Made by a program: the position numbers and the translations under genes
Source: Rhizobium sp. CIAT894
GTDB taxonomy: Bacteria > Pseudomonadota > Alphaproteobacteria > Rhizobiales > Rhizobiaceae
Reading direction: 5' to 3'
DNA: 64,000 nucleotides
Assembly (NCBI RefSeq): GCF_000172795.2
Contig: NZ_CP020947.1
Span: forward strand, 3,872,501 to 3,936,500
Shown here: piece by piece, positions 52,924 to 62,098 of the stretch
How the letters are laid out: each line of letters opens with the position of its first letter
How positions within the stretch are numbered: position 1 is the first letter of the stretch
The notes under the pieces: model-generated
What the model saw: only the letters and a program-made list of their open reading frames with translations
Databases searched by the model: none
Told to the model about the DNA's origin: nothing

Positions 52924-53901
52924 TTACCCTTTGACTGCGCCCGCCATCAGACCGCGCACGAAGTAGCGGCCGGCGAGGATATAGACGATGAGCGTCGGAA
53001 CGGCCGCGATCATCGCCGCCGCCATGTTGACATTGTATTCGACCACCCCGGTCGAGGTGTTGACGACATTGTTGAGCGCCACCGTCATCGGCATGGAGTC
53101 ACCGGTGCCGGCGTAAGCGGAGGCAAACAGGAAGTCGTTCCAGATATTGGTGAACTGGTAGATGACGGTGACGACGATGATCGGCAGCGAGTTCGGCAGC
53201 ATGATGCGGCGGAAGATCTGGAAGAAGCTGGCGCCGTCGACCTGGGCGGCCCTGACCAGCTCGGTCGGAAAGGCCTCGTAGAAATTGCGGAAGAACAGCG
53301 TCGTGAAGCCGAGGCCATAGACGACATGGACGAAGACCAGGTTGACCGTCGAATTGCCGAAGCCGAAGGAAAAGCCGGTGGCGTTCTGCAGCGTCACCCC
53401 GAAGCGGCCGAGCGAGCCGAGGATGGTCGCCATCGGCAAGAGCACCGACTGGAACGGGATGAAGCAGGCAAACAGCATCAGCCCGAACACCAGCGTATGG
53501 CCGGGGAAGCGCCATTTGGTCAGAATATAGCCGTTCAGCGCCCCCATGATGGTGGAGATCGCGACTGCCGGCACCACCATCTTGATCGAGTTCCAGAAGT
53601 AGCCCTTGATGCCGGCGCAGGTCAGCCCGACGCAGGTCTCGCCCCAGGCCTTGATCCAGGGATCGAAGGTCGGCGCCTCAGGCAGCGCCAGCATGTTGCC
53701 GTTCTGGATCTCGTCCATGGTCTTGAACGAGGTCGTCAGCATGACGAAGAGCGGCATCAGGTAGAGGATGGCGAAGATCACCAGCAGGCCGTAGATGACC
53801 AGCCGGCCGATCCAGCGGGTGTTGCTGTTCCTGATGTCGCTGCCCTGGGAGGCCGGTGCGGTTGCAGTCGAGATTGCGGTCGAGGCGGTCACGCTGCTCA
53901 T
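52924..53901 (-). CDS. Sugar ABC transporter permease (MalG type)
   Basis: 325 residues with a poorly conserved N-terminal 30 residues, then six transmembrane helices. The EAA loop is ELVRAAQVDGASFFQIFRRI and the protein ends RYFVRGLMAGAVKG. Its ATG overlaps the stop of the upstream permease by 4 bases, and its stop is 3 bases before the ATPase start. The loop between helices 2 and 3 holds two Cys (ETCVGLTCAGIKG), an unusual insert that is also seen in glucose-type GtsC homologues by memory. Confidence 0.9.
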   Translation of the reverse strand: MSSVTASTAISTATAPASQGSDIRNSNTRWIGRLVIYGLLVIFAILYLMPLFVMLTTSFKTMDEIQNGNMLALPEAPTFDPWIKAWGETCVGLTCAGIKGYFWNSIKMVVPAVAISTIMGALNGYILTKWRFPGHTLVFGLMLFACFIPFQSVLLPMATILGSLGRFGVTLQNATGFSFGFGNSTVNLVFVHVVYGLGFTTLFFRNFYEAFPTELVRAAQVDGASFFQIFRRIMLPNSLPIIVVTVIYQFTNIWNDFLFASAYAGTGDSMPMTVALNNVVNTSTGVVEYNVNMAAAMIAAVPTLIVYILAGRYFVRGLMAGAVKG

Positions 53902-54851
53902 CGCGCCTTCTCCTTCAGTTCGGAATAGAGATAGGGCACGATGATCGCCGAGATGGTCATCAGCATGATGATGGCGCTGGCCGAGCCGACGGCCATCTCG
54001 TTGCGCTTGAAGGTGTATTCATACATGAAGTTGGACGGCAGCCAGGCCGAGCCGCCCGGCCCGCCCGAGGTCAGCGCCACGACGAGGTCGTAGGATTTGA
54101 TGGCCATATGGGCGAGCACGATGAAGGCGGAGAGAAAGATCGGCCGCAGCAGCGGAATGACGATGCGGCGATAAAGCTGGAAGGGCGAGGCGCCGTCGAT
54201 CTCAGCCGCCTTCATGATCTCGCCGTCGATGCCGCGAAGCCCTGCCAGGAACATCGCCATGACGAAGCCCGAGGCCTGCCAGACACCGGCGATGACGACG
54301 GTATAGATGACGAAGTCCTTGTTCTTGATCCAGTCGAAGTGGAAGCTCGTCCAGCCGAAGTGGTGCAGCGTCTGTTCGAGACCGAGGCCGGGGTCGAGGA
54401 ACCATTTCCAGGCCACCCCGGTGACGATGAAGGAGAGCGCCATCGGATAGAGGAAGATCGGCCGCAATAACCCCTCGCCGCGGATCTTCTGGTCGAGCAG
54501 GATGGCAAGCAGCAGGCCGAGGCTCAAACAGATGCCGACATAGAGAAAGCCGAAGATCGCCATGTTGGTGATCGAGGTGTACCAGGAGGACGGCGGGTCG
54601 CTCTCGAAGGTCCAGCGCCACAGCCGCTGATAGGCGCGCCCCCCGGTCAGCGCATAGGAGGGGAAGGTCTTGGAATTGGTGAAGGACAGATAGGCCGTCC
54701 AGACGATGAAGCCGTAGACGAAGATGAGGGTGATGACGAAGCTCGGCGCCAGCACGATCTTCGGCAGCGCATCCTGCAGCCGGCCCCGCAGCGAGACGCT
54801 CGTCGATCGCCCGGGGGTCAGAACCGGGTCGGTGGTCGCAACTGTGCTCAT
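53898..54851 (-). CDS. Sugar ABC transporter permease (MalF type)
   Basis: 317 residues from ATG 54851 (GGGAG 9 bases upstream; ATG 54860 would be too close to it). Six helices with the EAA loop EIMKAAEIDGASPFQLYRRI and the turn TSGGPGGSAWLPSNFMY before the final helices. It is coupled by a 4-base overlap to the next permease. The gap to the upstream binding-protein gene holds an 11-bp perfect hairpin. Confidence 0.9.
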   Translation of the reverse strand: MSTVATTDPVLTPGRSTSVSLRGRLQDALPKIVLAPSFVITLIFVYGFIVWTAYLSFTNSKTFPSYALTGGRAYQRLWRWTFESDPPSSWYTSITNMAIFGFLYVGICLSLGLLLAILLDQKIRGEGLLRPIFLYPMALSFIVTGVAWKWFLDPGLGLEQTLHHFGWTSFHFDWIKNKDFVIYTVVIAGVWQASGFVMAMFLAGLRGIDGEIMKAAEIDGASPFQLYRRIVIPLLRPIFLSAFIVLAHMAIKSYDLVVALTSGGPGGSAWLPSNFMYEYTFKRNEMAVGSASAIIMLMTISAIIVPYLYSELKEKAR

Positions 54852-54907
54852 GGATATCATCTCCCTTCCCGCAGGATCGCTCGGCATTTATCGCTGCGGA
54901 GCCTGGA

Positions 54908-54935
54908 GCTTCCCCGCGAGGTCACGCGGGGAAGC
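54908..54935 (-). other. RNA hairpin between the binding-protein and permease genes
   Basis: GCTTCCCCGCG (54908-54918) and CGCGGGGAAGC (54925-54935) form a perfect 11-bp stem with a 6-base loop, 17 bases after the binding-protein stop. There is no following T-run, so a role in 3'-end protection of that message is likely. Confidence 0.65.
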
Positions 54936-54952
54936 ATATTCATCGACGACCC

Positions 54953-56212
54953 TTAGCGGGCGTCGTCGATCGCCTGGACGAGCTGCTTGACGGCTTCGTC
55001 GGAGCTCTTGATCTGGCCGTGGACGAACTTCGAGACGACGTCCTTATAGGCATTGGCGATCGCCGGAGGCGCGCCGTAGCCCTGGGCGAGCGAACCGAAC
55101 AGCGTGCCGCCCTCGTTGGCCGCCTTCAGGTCGGCGATGCCCTTCTTGCCGCAGGCGTCGAAGTCGGTGTCGGGAACGTCGGTACGGGCCGGCACCGACC
55201 CCTTGACGACGTTGAAGGCCGACTGGAAGCTCTTCGACAGCGTTGCCGTTGCCAGCGCCACCTGGGCCGCCTTGCGGTCGTCGGGGACGTTGAACATGCC
55301 GAACATGTCGGAGTTATAGATGACGCTGCCATCGGTGCCGGGGAAGCGGTAGCACAGGAAGTCCTTGTCCGGGGTCTTCTTGGCGGCGACGAATTCGCCC
55401 TTGGCCCAGTCGCCCATCACCTGCACCAGCGCATCACCCTTGATGACCATGGCGGTCGCCAGGTTCCAGTCGCGGCCGGAGAAGTTCGGATCGACGTATT
55501 TGACGATCTTCGCCAGGTTGTCGAAGGACTTCTTCATCGTGTCCGACTTCAGCGACGCCTCGTCGAGGTCGTTGAAGGCCTTCTTGTAGAATTCCGGGCC
55601 GCCGGTCGACAGCACGATGGAATCGAACATCGTCGCTTCCTGCCAGTTCTGGCCGCCGAGCGCCAAGGGGATGACGCCGGCAGCCTTCGCCTTGTCGAGC
55701 AGGGCGATCAGATCGTCGAAGCTCTTCGGCTGGGTGCCGCCGATCTTGTCCATCACAGCCTTGTTGATCCACAGCCAGTTGACCGAATGCACGTTGACCG
55801 GGGCTGCGACCCACTTGCCGTCATAGACGGAGAACTTCTGCAGGGCCGCCGGCACCGACTTGTCCCAGCCTTCCTTCTTGGCCGTCTCGGTCAGATCGCC
55901 CATCACGCCGGCCTGGGCATAATCGAGCACGGTATAACCCAGCATCTGCGAGGCCGTGGGATAAGTGCCCGCCGCCACCATCGCCTTCAGCGCCGTCATC
56001 GCCGCGTCACCGCCGCCGCCGGCCACCGGAACGTCCTTCCAGGCAAACCCTTCCTTCGACAGATCCTGCTTCAGGACGTTCAGCGCCGCCGCCTCGCCGC
56101 CCGACGTCCACCAGTGCAGCATCTGCACTTCCTTCACGTCGGCAGCCTGGGCCGCACCAAGGCCAGCCATCATCACGACGGCAATCGCCGCCGAGCTCAA
56201 AAACTTGCGCAT
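54953..56212 (-). CDS. Sugar ABC transporter substrate-binding protein (GtsA-like)
   Basis: 419 residues. The signal peptide runs to GLGAAQA and the mature part begins [20 protein letters not shown], an opening seen in glucose/mannose-type (GtsA) binding proteins. The segments [19 protein letters not shown] and [19 protein letters not shown] are conserved cluster-1 features. GGAGG lies 7 bases before ATG 56212. The promoter upstream carries a LacI-type operator. It is the first gene of the four-gene operon. Confidence 0.9.
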   Translation of the reverse strand: MRKFLSSAAIAVVMMAGLGAAQAADVKEVQMLHWWTSGGEAAALNVLKQDLSKEGFAWKDVPVAGGGGDAAMTALKAMVAAGTYPTASQMLGYTVLDYAQAGVMGDLTETAKKEGWDKSVPAALQKFSVYDGKWVAAPVNVHSVNWLWINKAVMDKIGGTQPKSFDDLIALLDKAKAAGVIPLALGGQNWQEATMFDSIVLSTGGPEFYKKAFNDLDEASLKSDTMKKSFDNLAKIVKYVDPNFSGRDWNLATAMVIKGDALVQVMGDWAKGEFVAAKKTPDKDFLCYRFPGTDGSVIYNSDMFGMFNVPDDRKAAQVALATATLSKSFQSAFNVVKGSVPARTDVPDTDFDACGKKGIADLKAANEGGTLFGSLAQGYGAPPAIANAYKDVVSKFVHGQIKSSDEAVKQLVQAIDDAR

Positions 56213-56317
56213 GAATTTCCTCCCATTTGAAAATCGGCGGCGGGCCCTCCCTGCCGCCCGATGTTTTCCACCGGTTGCGGCGGTCGACATCGGCCGCGCT
56301 CCTCCGCGCGGTTGCTA

Positions 56318-56348
56318 ATTTAAAACGTTATAAGCCATAGATCGTCAA
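56318..56348 (-). promoter_or_regulatory. Promoter and LacI-type operator 1 of the GtsA-like operon
   Basis: On the minus strand TTGACG (56348-56343), a 17-base spacer and TTTTAA (56325-56320) form a promoter. TTTAAAACGTTATAA (56319-56333) with core AACGTT overlaps the -10 region. Confidence 0.6.
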
Positions 56349-56439
56349 GCCCTTTCTCGACTCCCGAGAAAAATATGGATATTTCCATAAACTATTGAAT
56401 TTTATATTCAATATTGATTTGGCTAACAGATCGTTAAAA

Positions 56440-56455
56440 TTTAAAACGTTTTCAT
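56440..56455 (+). promoter_or_regulatory. LacI-type operator 2
   Basis: TTTAAAACGTTTTCAT shares the 11-mer TTTAAAACGTT with operator 1, and the two AACGTT centres are 121 bp apart. It lies about 65 bases before the LacI gene start. Confidence 0.6.
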
Positions 56456-56519
56456 TCCACGATTGCGCGCCCGAGTCATCGTGTTATTGTATCGGCAATT
56501 CCACCACGGAAAGCCGAAA

Positions 56520-57572
56520 GTGACCGAACCGTCCCGGCCGCGACGCGGCGAAAGTCTCGATATCACCCATAAGCGCGGCAAGCCGACCTTGCGAACGATC
56601 GCCACGATCGCCGGCCTTGCGGTGACGACGGTGTCACGCGCGCTCGCCGATGCGCCGCAGATTTCGCTGGAGACCCGCCAGCGCGTGCGCCGTATCGCCG
56701 GCGAGATCGGCTATCTCCCCGACCGGGCTGCGCAGCGCCTGAAGACCGGCCGCACCAATGTCATTGCCATCCTGCTCGATTCGCACGAGGAAGTGGTCGG
56801 CTTCAGCACCTCGATCATGTACGGCATCGCCAAGGCATTGAAGGAGACCTCCTACCATCTCGTCGTCGCCCCGAACTTTCTGTCGACGACCGATGTCGAG
56901 GCCGTAGACTACATCATCCGCAACCATCTCGCCGACGGGTTGATCTTCACGCGGACGGAGCCGCTCGATGCCCGCGTCCGCCTGCTGCTCGAAACCGGCT
57001 TTCCATTCATCTGCCACGGCCGCACGGAATTTTCGACGCCCCACCCCTATGTCGACTACGACAATTTCACCTTTGCCTATGAGGCGACGCGCCGGCTGAT
57101 CGCCAAGAAACGCAGAAAAGTGGCGGTGATCCTGCCGCCCAAACGGCTGACCTTCTGCCAGCATATCCTGCACGGCTTCATGACGGCGGTGCGCGAGGCA
57201 GGCATTGCCTATGAGATCCCCGAAACGGTCGATCTCGATACGCCGGCGGATGTGCTGCGCGATTTCATCTGCAGCCGCGCCGCCGCTCCGGATGCGCCCG
57301 ATGGTTTCATCTGTCCCGGCGAGGTCTCTGCTCTCGCCGTCATCGGCGGCATGGGCGACGCCGGCCGGACACTGGCTGTCGATTACGATATCGTCGCCAA
57401 GGAAACCTCCCGCCTCCTCACCCAGTTGCAGCCGAAAGTCGACACGATCCATGAGGACCTGACGGCGGCGGGTGAGGATCTCGGCCGCATGCTGCTGCAG
57501 CGCATCAACAACCCTGACGCCGAGGGCCTGCATCTGCTGCTGCCGCCGCAGATCAATTTCCCGATCGGTTGA
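56520..57572 (+). CDS. LacI-family regulator of the GtsA-like operon
   Basis: 350 residues from GTG 56520. After a short basic leader, the helix-turn-helix reads TLRTIATIAGLAVTTVSRAL, and the hinge RQRVRRIAGEIGYLPDRAAQRLKTG (quoted as IGYLPDRAAQRLKTG) follows the LacI pattern. The ligand domain includes VDYDNFTFAYEATRRL and SALAVIGGMGDAG. The style, with IAILLDSHEEVVGF, is that of AglR-like sugar regulators. It is divergent from the binding-protein gene; two AACGTT sites lie between them. Repression relieved by the imported sugar is inferred. Confidence 0.92.
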   Translation: MTEPSRPRRGESLDITHKRGKPTLRTIATIAGLAVTTVSRALADAPQISLETRQRVRRIAGEIGYLPDRAAQRLKTGRTNVIAILLDSHEEVVGFSTSIMYGIAKALKETSYHLVVAPNFLSTTDVEAVDYIIRNHLADGLIFTRTEPLDARVRLLLETGFPFICHGRTEFSTPHPYVDYDNFTFAYEATRRLIAKKRRKVAVILPPKRLTFCQHILHGFMTAVREAGIAYEIPETVDLDTPADVLRDFICSRAAAPDAPDGFICPGEVSALAVIGGMGDAGRTLAVDYDIVAKETSRLLTQLQPKVDTIHEDLTAAGEDLGRMLLQRINNPDAEGLHLLLPPQINFPIG

Positions 57573-57641
57573 CCCCTCCGAAGGCTCGCGCCTTAAGCCT
57601 ATTCCCAACGCGCAGGTTTTGCCCTAGAAGCACGCCGTAAT

Positions 57642-57675
57642 CCGGTCGCAGCCCACCCGGTCAAAACAAGGGAAT
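57642..57675 (+). ncRNA. preQ1-I riboswitch over the queC ribosome binding site
   Basis: CCGG-TCGCAG-CCCA-CCCGG is followed by TCAAAACAAGGGA. The P1 stem pairs 57642-57645 with 57657-57660; the loop TCGCAG and the A-rich tail ending AAAACAAGG match the preQ1 class I aptamer (Thermoanaerobacter tengcongensis type). The AAGGGA that forms part of the pseudoknot is also the queC ribosome binding site, 8 bases from ATG 57683. Binding of preQ1 should hide it and repress queCDE translation. Confidence 0.85.
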
Positions 57676-57682
57676 CCAAAAT

Positions 57683-58393
57683 ATGAAGATCATCGTCGTC
57701 TGCTCTGGCGGACTCGACTCCGTTTCGCTTGCCCATAAGATAGCAGCGGAAGAACAGCTTATCGGCCTCGTCTCCTTCGACTACGGCCAACGGCATCGCA
57801 AGGAACTCGATTTCGCCGACAAATGTGCCGCACGCCTTGCCGTTCCCCACCATATCATCGACATATCAGCCATCGGCGGCCATCTCAGCGGATCGGCGCT
57901 GACCGACAATGTCGAGGTCCCGGACGGCCACTACGCCGAAGAGACCATGAAGGCCACCGTCGTGCCGAACCGCAATGCCATCATGCTGGCAATCGCCTTC
58001 GGCCTGGCGGCTGCCCAGAAAGCCGATGCCGTTGCCGTCGCCGTGCATGGCGGCGACCACTTCATTTACCCGGACTGCCGTCCGGGCTTCATCGACGCCT
58101 TCCAGCGCATGCAGGACGAAGCGCTGGATGGTTATGCGAGCGTCAGACTGCTTGCACCCTATGTGGAGGTGTCGAAAGCAGCGATCGTGATCGACGGCGA
58201 AAAACATGCGACGCCGTTTGCGGAAACATGGTCCTGCTACAAGGGCGGCAGGCTCCATTGCGGACGCTGCGGCACCTGCGTCGAACGCCGCGAGGCCTTC
58301 CATCTTGCCGGCGTCCCCGATCCCACCGAATACGAAGACCCGGATTTCTGGAAGGCGGCGGTGTCGCAATATTCGGCCGCGGAGGTGCGTTGA
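57683..58393 (+). CDS. queC: 7-cyano-7-deazaguanine (preQ0) synthase
   Basis: 236 residues. The N-terminal ATP-PPase loop is CSGGLDS (residues 7-13), and the zinc-binding Cys cluster is in CGRCGTC near residue 190, with a further Cys upstream in WSCYKGG. It converts 7-carboxy-7-deazaguanine to preQ0 with ATP and ammonia, in the queuosine tRNA pathway. It is the first gene of queCDE, controlled at translation by the preQ1-I aptamer. Its stop overlaps the queD start by one base. Confidence 0.96.
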   Translation: MKIIVVCSGGLDSVSLAHKIAAEEQLIGLVSFDYGQRHRKELDFADKCAARLAVPHHIIDISAIGGHLSGSALTDNVEVPDGHYAEETMKATVVPNRNAIMLAIAFGLAAAQKADAVAVAVHGGDHFIYPDCRPGFIDAFQRMQDEALDGYASVRLLAPYVEVSKAAIVIDGEKHATPFAETWSCYKGGRLHCGRCGTCVERREAFHLAGVPDPTEYEDPDFWKAAVSQYSAAEVR

Positions 58394-58749
58394 TGTACCG
58401 CATCACCAAGGAGTTTCATCTTTCCGCTTCGCACCAGCTGGATCATCTGCCGGCCGACCATCAATGCGCCCGGCTCCACGGTCATAACTATATCGTGGTC
58501 GTCGAGCTCGCGGCCGAAAACCTGAACGATGACGGCTTCGTGCGCGACTATCACGACCTCTCGCCGCTCAAGCGCTATATCGACGAGGCGCTCGATCACC
58601 GGCACCTGAACGAGGTCTTCGGCCATTCGAAAGTCACCTCCGAATTCCTGGCAAGGCACTTTTACGACTGGTGCAAGCAGCGCTTTCCCGAGACGTCGTC
58701 CGTCCGCGTCAGCGAGACGCCGAAGACCTGGGCGGAGTACCGGCCATGA
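58393..58749 (+). CDS. queD: 6-carboxy-5,6,7,8-tetrahydropterin synthase
   Basis: 118 residues. Zinc His ligands are in FHLSASHQL and HGHNY; the catalytic Cys is in [12 protein letters not shown]. The C-terminal [14 protein letters not shown]lu completes the site. It makes 6-carboxytetrahydropterin from 7,8-dihydroneopterin triphosphate, the first dedicated step of deazaguanine synthesis. It overlaps queC by 1 base and queE by 4 bases (ATGA), so the three are coupled. Confidence 0.96.
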   Translation: MYRITKEFHLSASHQLDHLPADHQCARLHGHNYIVVVELAAENLNDDGFVRDYHDLSPLKRYIDEALDHRHLNEVFGHSKVTSEFLARHFYDWCKQRFPETSSVRVSETPKTWAEYRP

Positions 58750-59474
58750 GCGGAGAGACCATTCGCGTCAGCGAGATCTTCGGCCCCACCATCCAGGGCG
58801 AAGGCGCTCTGATCGGGCTGCCGACGGTATTCGTCAGGACGGGCGGCTGCGACTATCGCTGTTCCTGGTGTGACAGCCTCCACGCGGTCGACAGCGCATA
58901 CCGGGATCAATGGATTCCGATGGCGGTCGATGCGATCTGGCAGGAGGTGACCAAGCTGTCCGGCGGCAGGCCGATGACGGTTTCCCTTTCCGGAGGCAAT
59001 CCGGCGATCCAGCCCCTGGGACCGCTGATCGAGCTCGGCCATTCCCAAGGCTACCGCTTTGCGTTGGAAACGCAGGGAAGTGTGGCCCGGAACTGGTTTC
59101 GCGACCTCGACATGCTGGTCTTGAGCCCCAAGCCGCCGTCAAGTGGAATGCTGACCGATTGGGGTGAGATCGACAATTGTCTTCGGCTGACCGCCGGCGG
59201 GCCGGAGATCGCATTGAAAATCGTCGTCTTCGACGATGCCGACTATGCCTTTGCGCGAGAGGTGGGCCAGCGCTACCCCTATATTCCCCTGTACCTTCAG
59301 CCGGGCAACCACACGCCGCCGCCCCCCGATGACGACGACGCCCGCATCGATATCGACGGCGTGATGGATCGCATGCACTGGCTCGTCGAGAAGGTGACGG
59401 CCGACGGATGGTTTGCGCCACGCGTGCTGCCGCAACTGCACGTGCTGCTGTGGGGAAACAAGCGCGGCGTCTGA
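58746..59474 (+). CDS. queE: 7-carboxy-7-deazaguanine synthase (radical SAM)
   Basis: 242 residues. The [4Fe-4S] SAM motif is CDYRCSWC (C-x3-C-x2-C), and the family's [13 protein letters not shown]-terminus and [13 protein letters not shown]-binding motif are present. It contracts the pterin ring to give 7-carboxy-7-deazaguanine, the substrate of QueC. The ATGA overlap with queD fixes the start at 58746. queF and the tRNA transglycosylase gene are not in the window. A repeat that forms a terminator-like stem follows the stop. Confidence 0.96.
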   Translation: MSGETIRVSEIFGPTIQGEGALIGLPTVFVRTGGCDYRCSWCDSLHAVDSAYRDQWIPMAVDAIWQEVTKLSGGRPMTVSLSGGNPAIQPLGPLIELGHSQGYRFALETQGSVARNWFRDLDMLVLSPKPPSSGMLTDWGEIDNCLRLTAGGPEIALKIVVFDDADYAFAREVGQRYPYIPLYLQPGNHTPPPPDDDDARIDIDGVMDRMHWLVEKVTADGWFAPRVLPQLHVLLWGNKRGV

Positions 59475-59486
59475 CGCTGTCTGAGC

Positions 59487-59610
59487 CTAAAGCGCGTCGC
59501 GATCTTTCAGATTCGCTCCTCGCGCTTTAGCTCTTTGTTTTTACACATGTCGTTGCGGCAAAAGCGCTTCGGGCTTTGCCTGGGAAAACCGCGGCACACT
59601 TTTGCGCAAC
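59487..59610 (+). repeat. Rhizobial palindromic intergenic element, copy B, with terminator-like stem
   Basis: CTAAAGCGCG (59487-59496) and CGCGCTTTAG (59521-59530) are exact inverted arms, followed by CTCTTTGTTTTT, so the element ends the queCDE transcript. A second part starts CATGTCGTTGCGGC and closes near TTTTGCGCAACATG. Copy A at 49309-49402 is the same element reversed. Confidence 0.65.
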
Positions 59611-59615
59611 ATGTT

Positions 59616-60839
59616 CTAACGCTCCGGAAAAGCGAAGACATCGACAGGCTCTCCGAGCCCGCGCAGCGGGAAGGTACCCAGGCTGTCCATGTCCTTGGCG
59701 CAGTCCGCCATTTCGACGAAGGCCCGCGACAAGAGCACCGGACGCTTGACCTCTTTGGTCAGGCTTTCCAGCCGCGAGGCGACATTGACCGCCGGGCCGA
59801 TGACGGTGAAATCCAGCCGCCGGCGCGAGCCGATATTGCCGTACATGACGTCGCCGACATGCACGCCGACGCCGTAACGCAGCGGCTCGCGCCCCATGCG
59901 CAGATGCTGCTCGTTCAACTCGGCCATCGACGCCTGCCCTTCGCGGATCGCCTGCAGCAGATCGAGGCAGGCGGTTTCCTTGGTCAGCGGGAAAATCGCC
60001 AGCAATCCGTCGCCCATGAATTTGAGGATCTCGCCGCCATAGCGCTCGATCGGATCCGACATTGCGTCGAAATAGTCATTGAGCAGGTGGATGACATCGT
60101 CGCGCGGCCAGAGATCGGAAATCGCCGTAAAGTCGCGCAGGTCGCAGATCATGATCGCCGCGCCGACAGTGGCGCCGCTGCCGCGCGTCGTCACGCCCGA
60201 CAGGATCTGCTCGCTCGCATGCGGCCCGACATAGGTCTGCAGCAGCGTGCGCGCCATGATGTTCTTCAGCCTGATTTCGCTGACGAGGGTCAGTGCCGGC
60301 AGGAGATCGCGCAGGAAATCGACATGCTCGCGCTCGAAGCCGCCCGGCCGGCTGGTGGAAAATGTCACGACATGCCGCTTGCCGAGGGTGTGCTCGAGCG
60401 GCCAGGCGATATATTCGGTCAAGCCGTCGTCATGCAGGTCCTGATAGAATGAATCCAAGTCGCCGACGGCTGCGCCTTCCAGCTGCCTGCGCACCTCCTC
60501 CGCGCCCTGATGGATCGCGTTGACAGGACTGTTCAGGAACTCCGGCGTGTTTTCGACGCCATAGGCGAATGTATCGATCTTCGCTTCCGCCAGTCCCTCC
60601 TTCCAGAGAAGGCGAGCACCTATCCATTGCGGGTGGTTCACCCTGAAATGCAGCGTCGCCCGCGCCACCGGCACGCCGGCCGCCAGCAGCTTCCCACACA
60701 TGTCCACCAGGATATTGTCGATGAAACGCTCGCCCCGCGTCTCGTTCACCAGCCAGTCGAGAATCCGTCTCCGGCGAATCGGCCAGACGCCTTCGTCCGC
60801 CTCGACTGAGGTCCCGACCTTGTTCAAAAAAGACGACAT
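59616..60839 (-). CDS. Class III adenylate/guanylate cyclase, paralogue
   Basis: 407 residues. The cyclase homology domain is about 205-395, with Asp motifs MICDLRDFT and KFMGDGLLAIFP, dimer segment GVGVHVGDVMYGNIGS and NVASRLESLTKEV. The N-terminal region begins with VWPIRRRRILDWLVNE and is a sensor-like domain without membrane helices. Same plan as the cyclase at 43632, but the sensor sequences are clearly different. It stands alone between the queE repeat and nrdF. Both metal Asp residues are intact, so it is expected to be active. Confidence 0.9.
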   Translation of the reverse strand: MSSFLNKVGTSVEADEGVWPIRRRRILDWLVNETRGERFIDNILVDMCGKLLAAGVPVARATLHFRVNHPQWIGARLLWKEGLAEAKIDTFAYGVENTPEFLNSPVNAIHQGAEEVRRQLEGAAVGDLDSFYQDLHDDGLTEYIAWPLEHTLGKRHVVTFSTSRPGGFEREHVDFLRDLLPALTLVSEIRLKNIMARTLLQTYVGPHASEQILSGVTTRGSGATVGAAIMICDLRDFTAISDLWPRDDVIHLLNDYFDAMSDPIERYGGEILKFMGDGLLAIFPLTKETACLDLLQAIREGQASMAELNEQHLRMGREPLRYGVGVHVGDVMYGNIGSRRRLDFTVIGPAVNVASRLESLTKEVKRPVLLSRAFVEMADCAKDMDSLGTFPLRGLGEPVDVFAFPER

Positions 60840-60944
60840 CTAAAACTCCCGCTACGCCACTTCACTGGCGAGTGCCGAACTCAATTTTCCCGCTGAATGT
60901 GGTCGATGGGAAAGCAAATGATAAGGGGAGGTATCGATTAAACC

Positions 60945-61943
<999 letters not shown>

Positions 61944-61958
61944 CTAACGGAGTGCGGA

Positions 61959-62064
61959 GCCCCCTCACCCTGCCCTCTCCCCGCTGGGGAGAGGGGAACG
62001 CCGTGCAATCGGCTTGTCTCTTCTCCCCAGCGAGGAGAAGGTGCCGGCAGGCGGATGAGGGGGC
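61959..62064. repeat. RIME1-type palindromic element between nrdE and nrdF
   Basis: Terminal 9-bp inverted repeats (GCCCCCTCA 61959-61967 and TGAGGGGGC 62056-62064) enclose two palindromes: CCCTCTCCCC-GCT-GGGGAGAGGG (61973-61995) and CTTCTCCCC-AGC-GAGGAGAAG (62020-62040, one mismatch). A 106-bp element with two large palindromes fits the published description of the Rhizobium RIME1. Confidence 0.8.
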
Positions 62065-62098
62065 TACCAGCTCGAAACTCTCGGCCAGCAGCCCAAAC

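Noticed and set aside
52345..53928. A 527-residue plus-strand frame opposite the ABC ATPase and permease
   Set aside because: It spans two genes on the other strand and shows only shadow composition.
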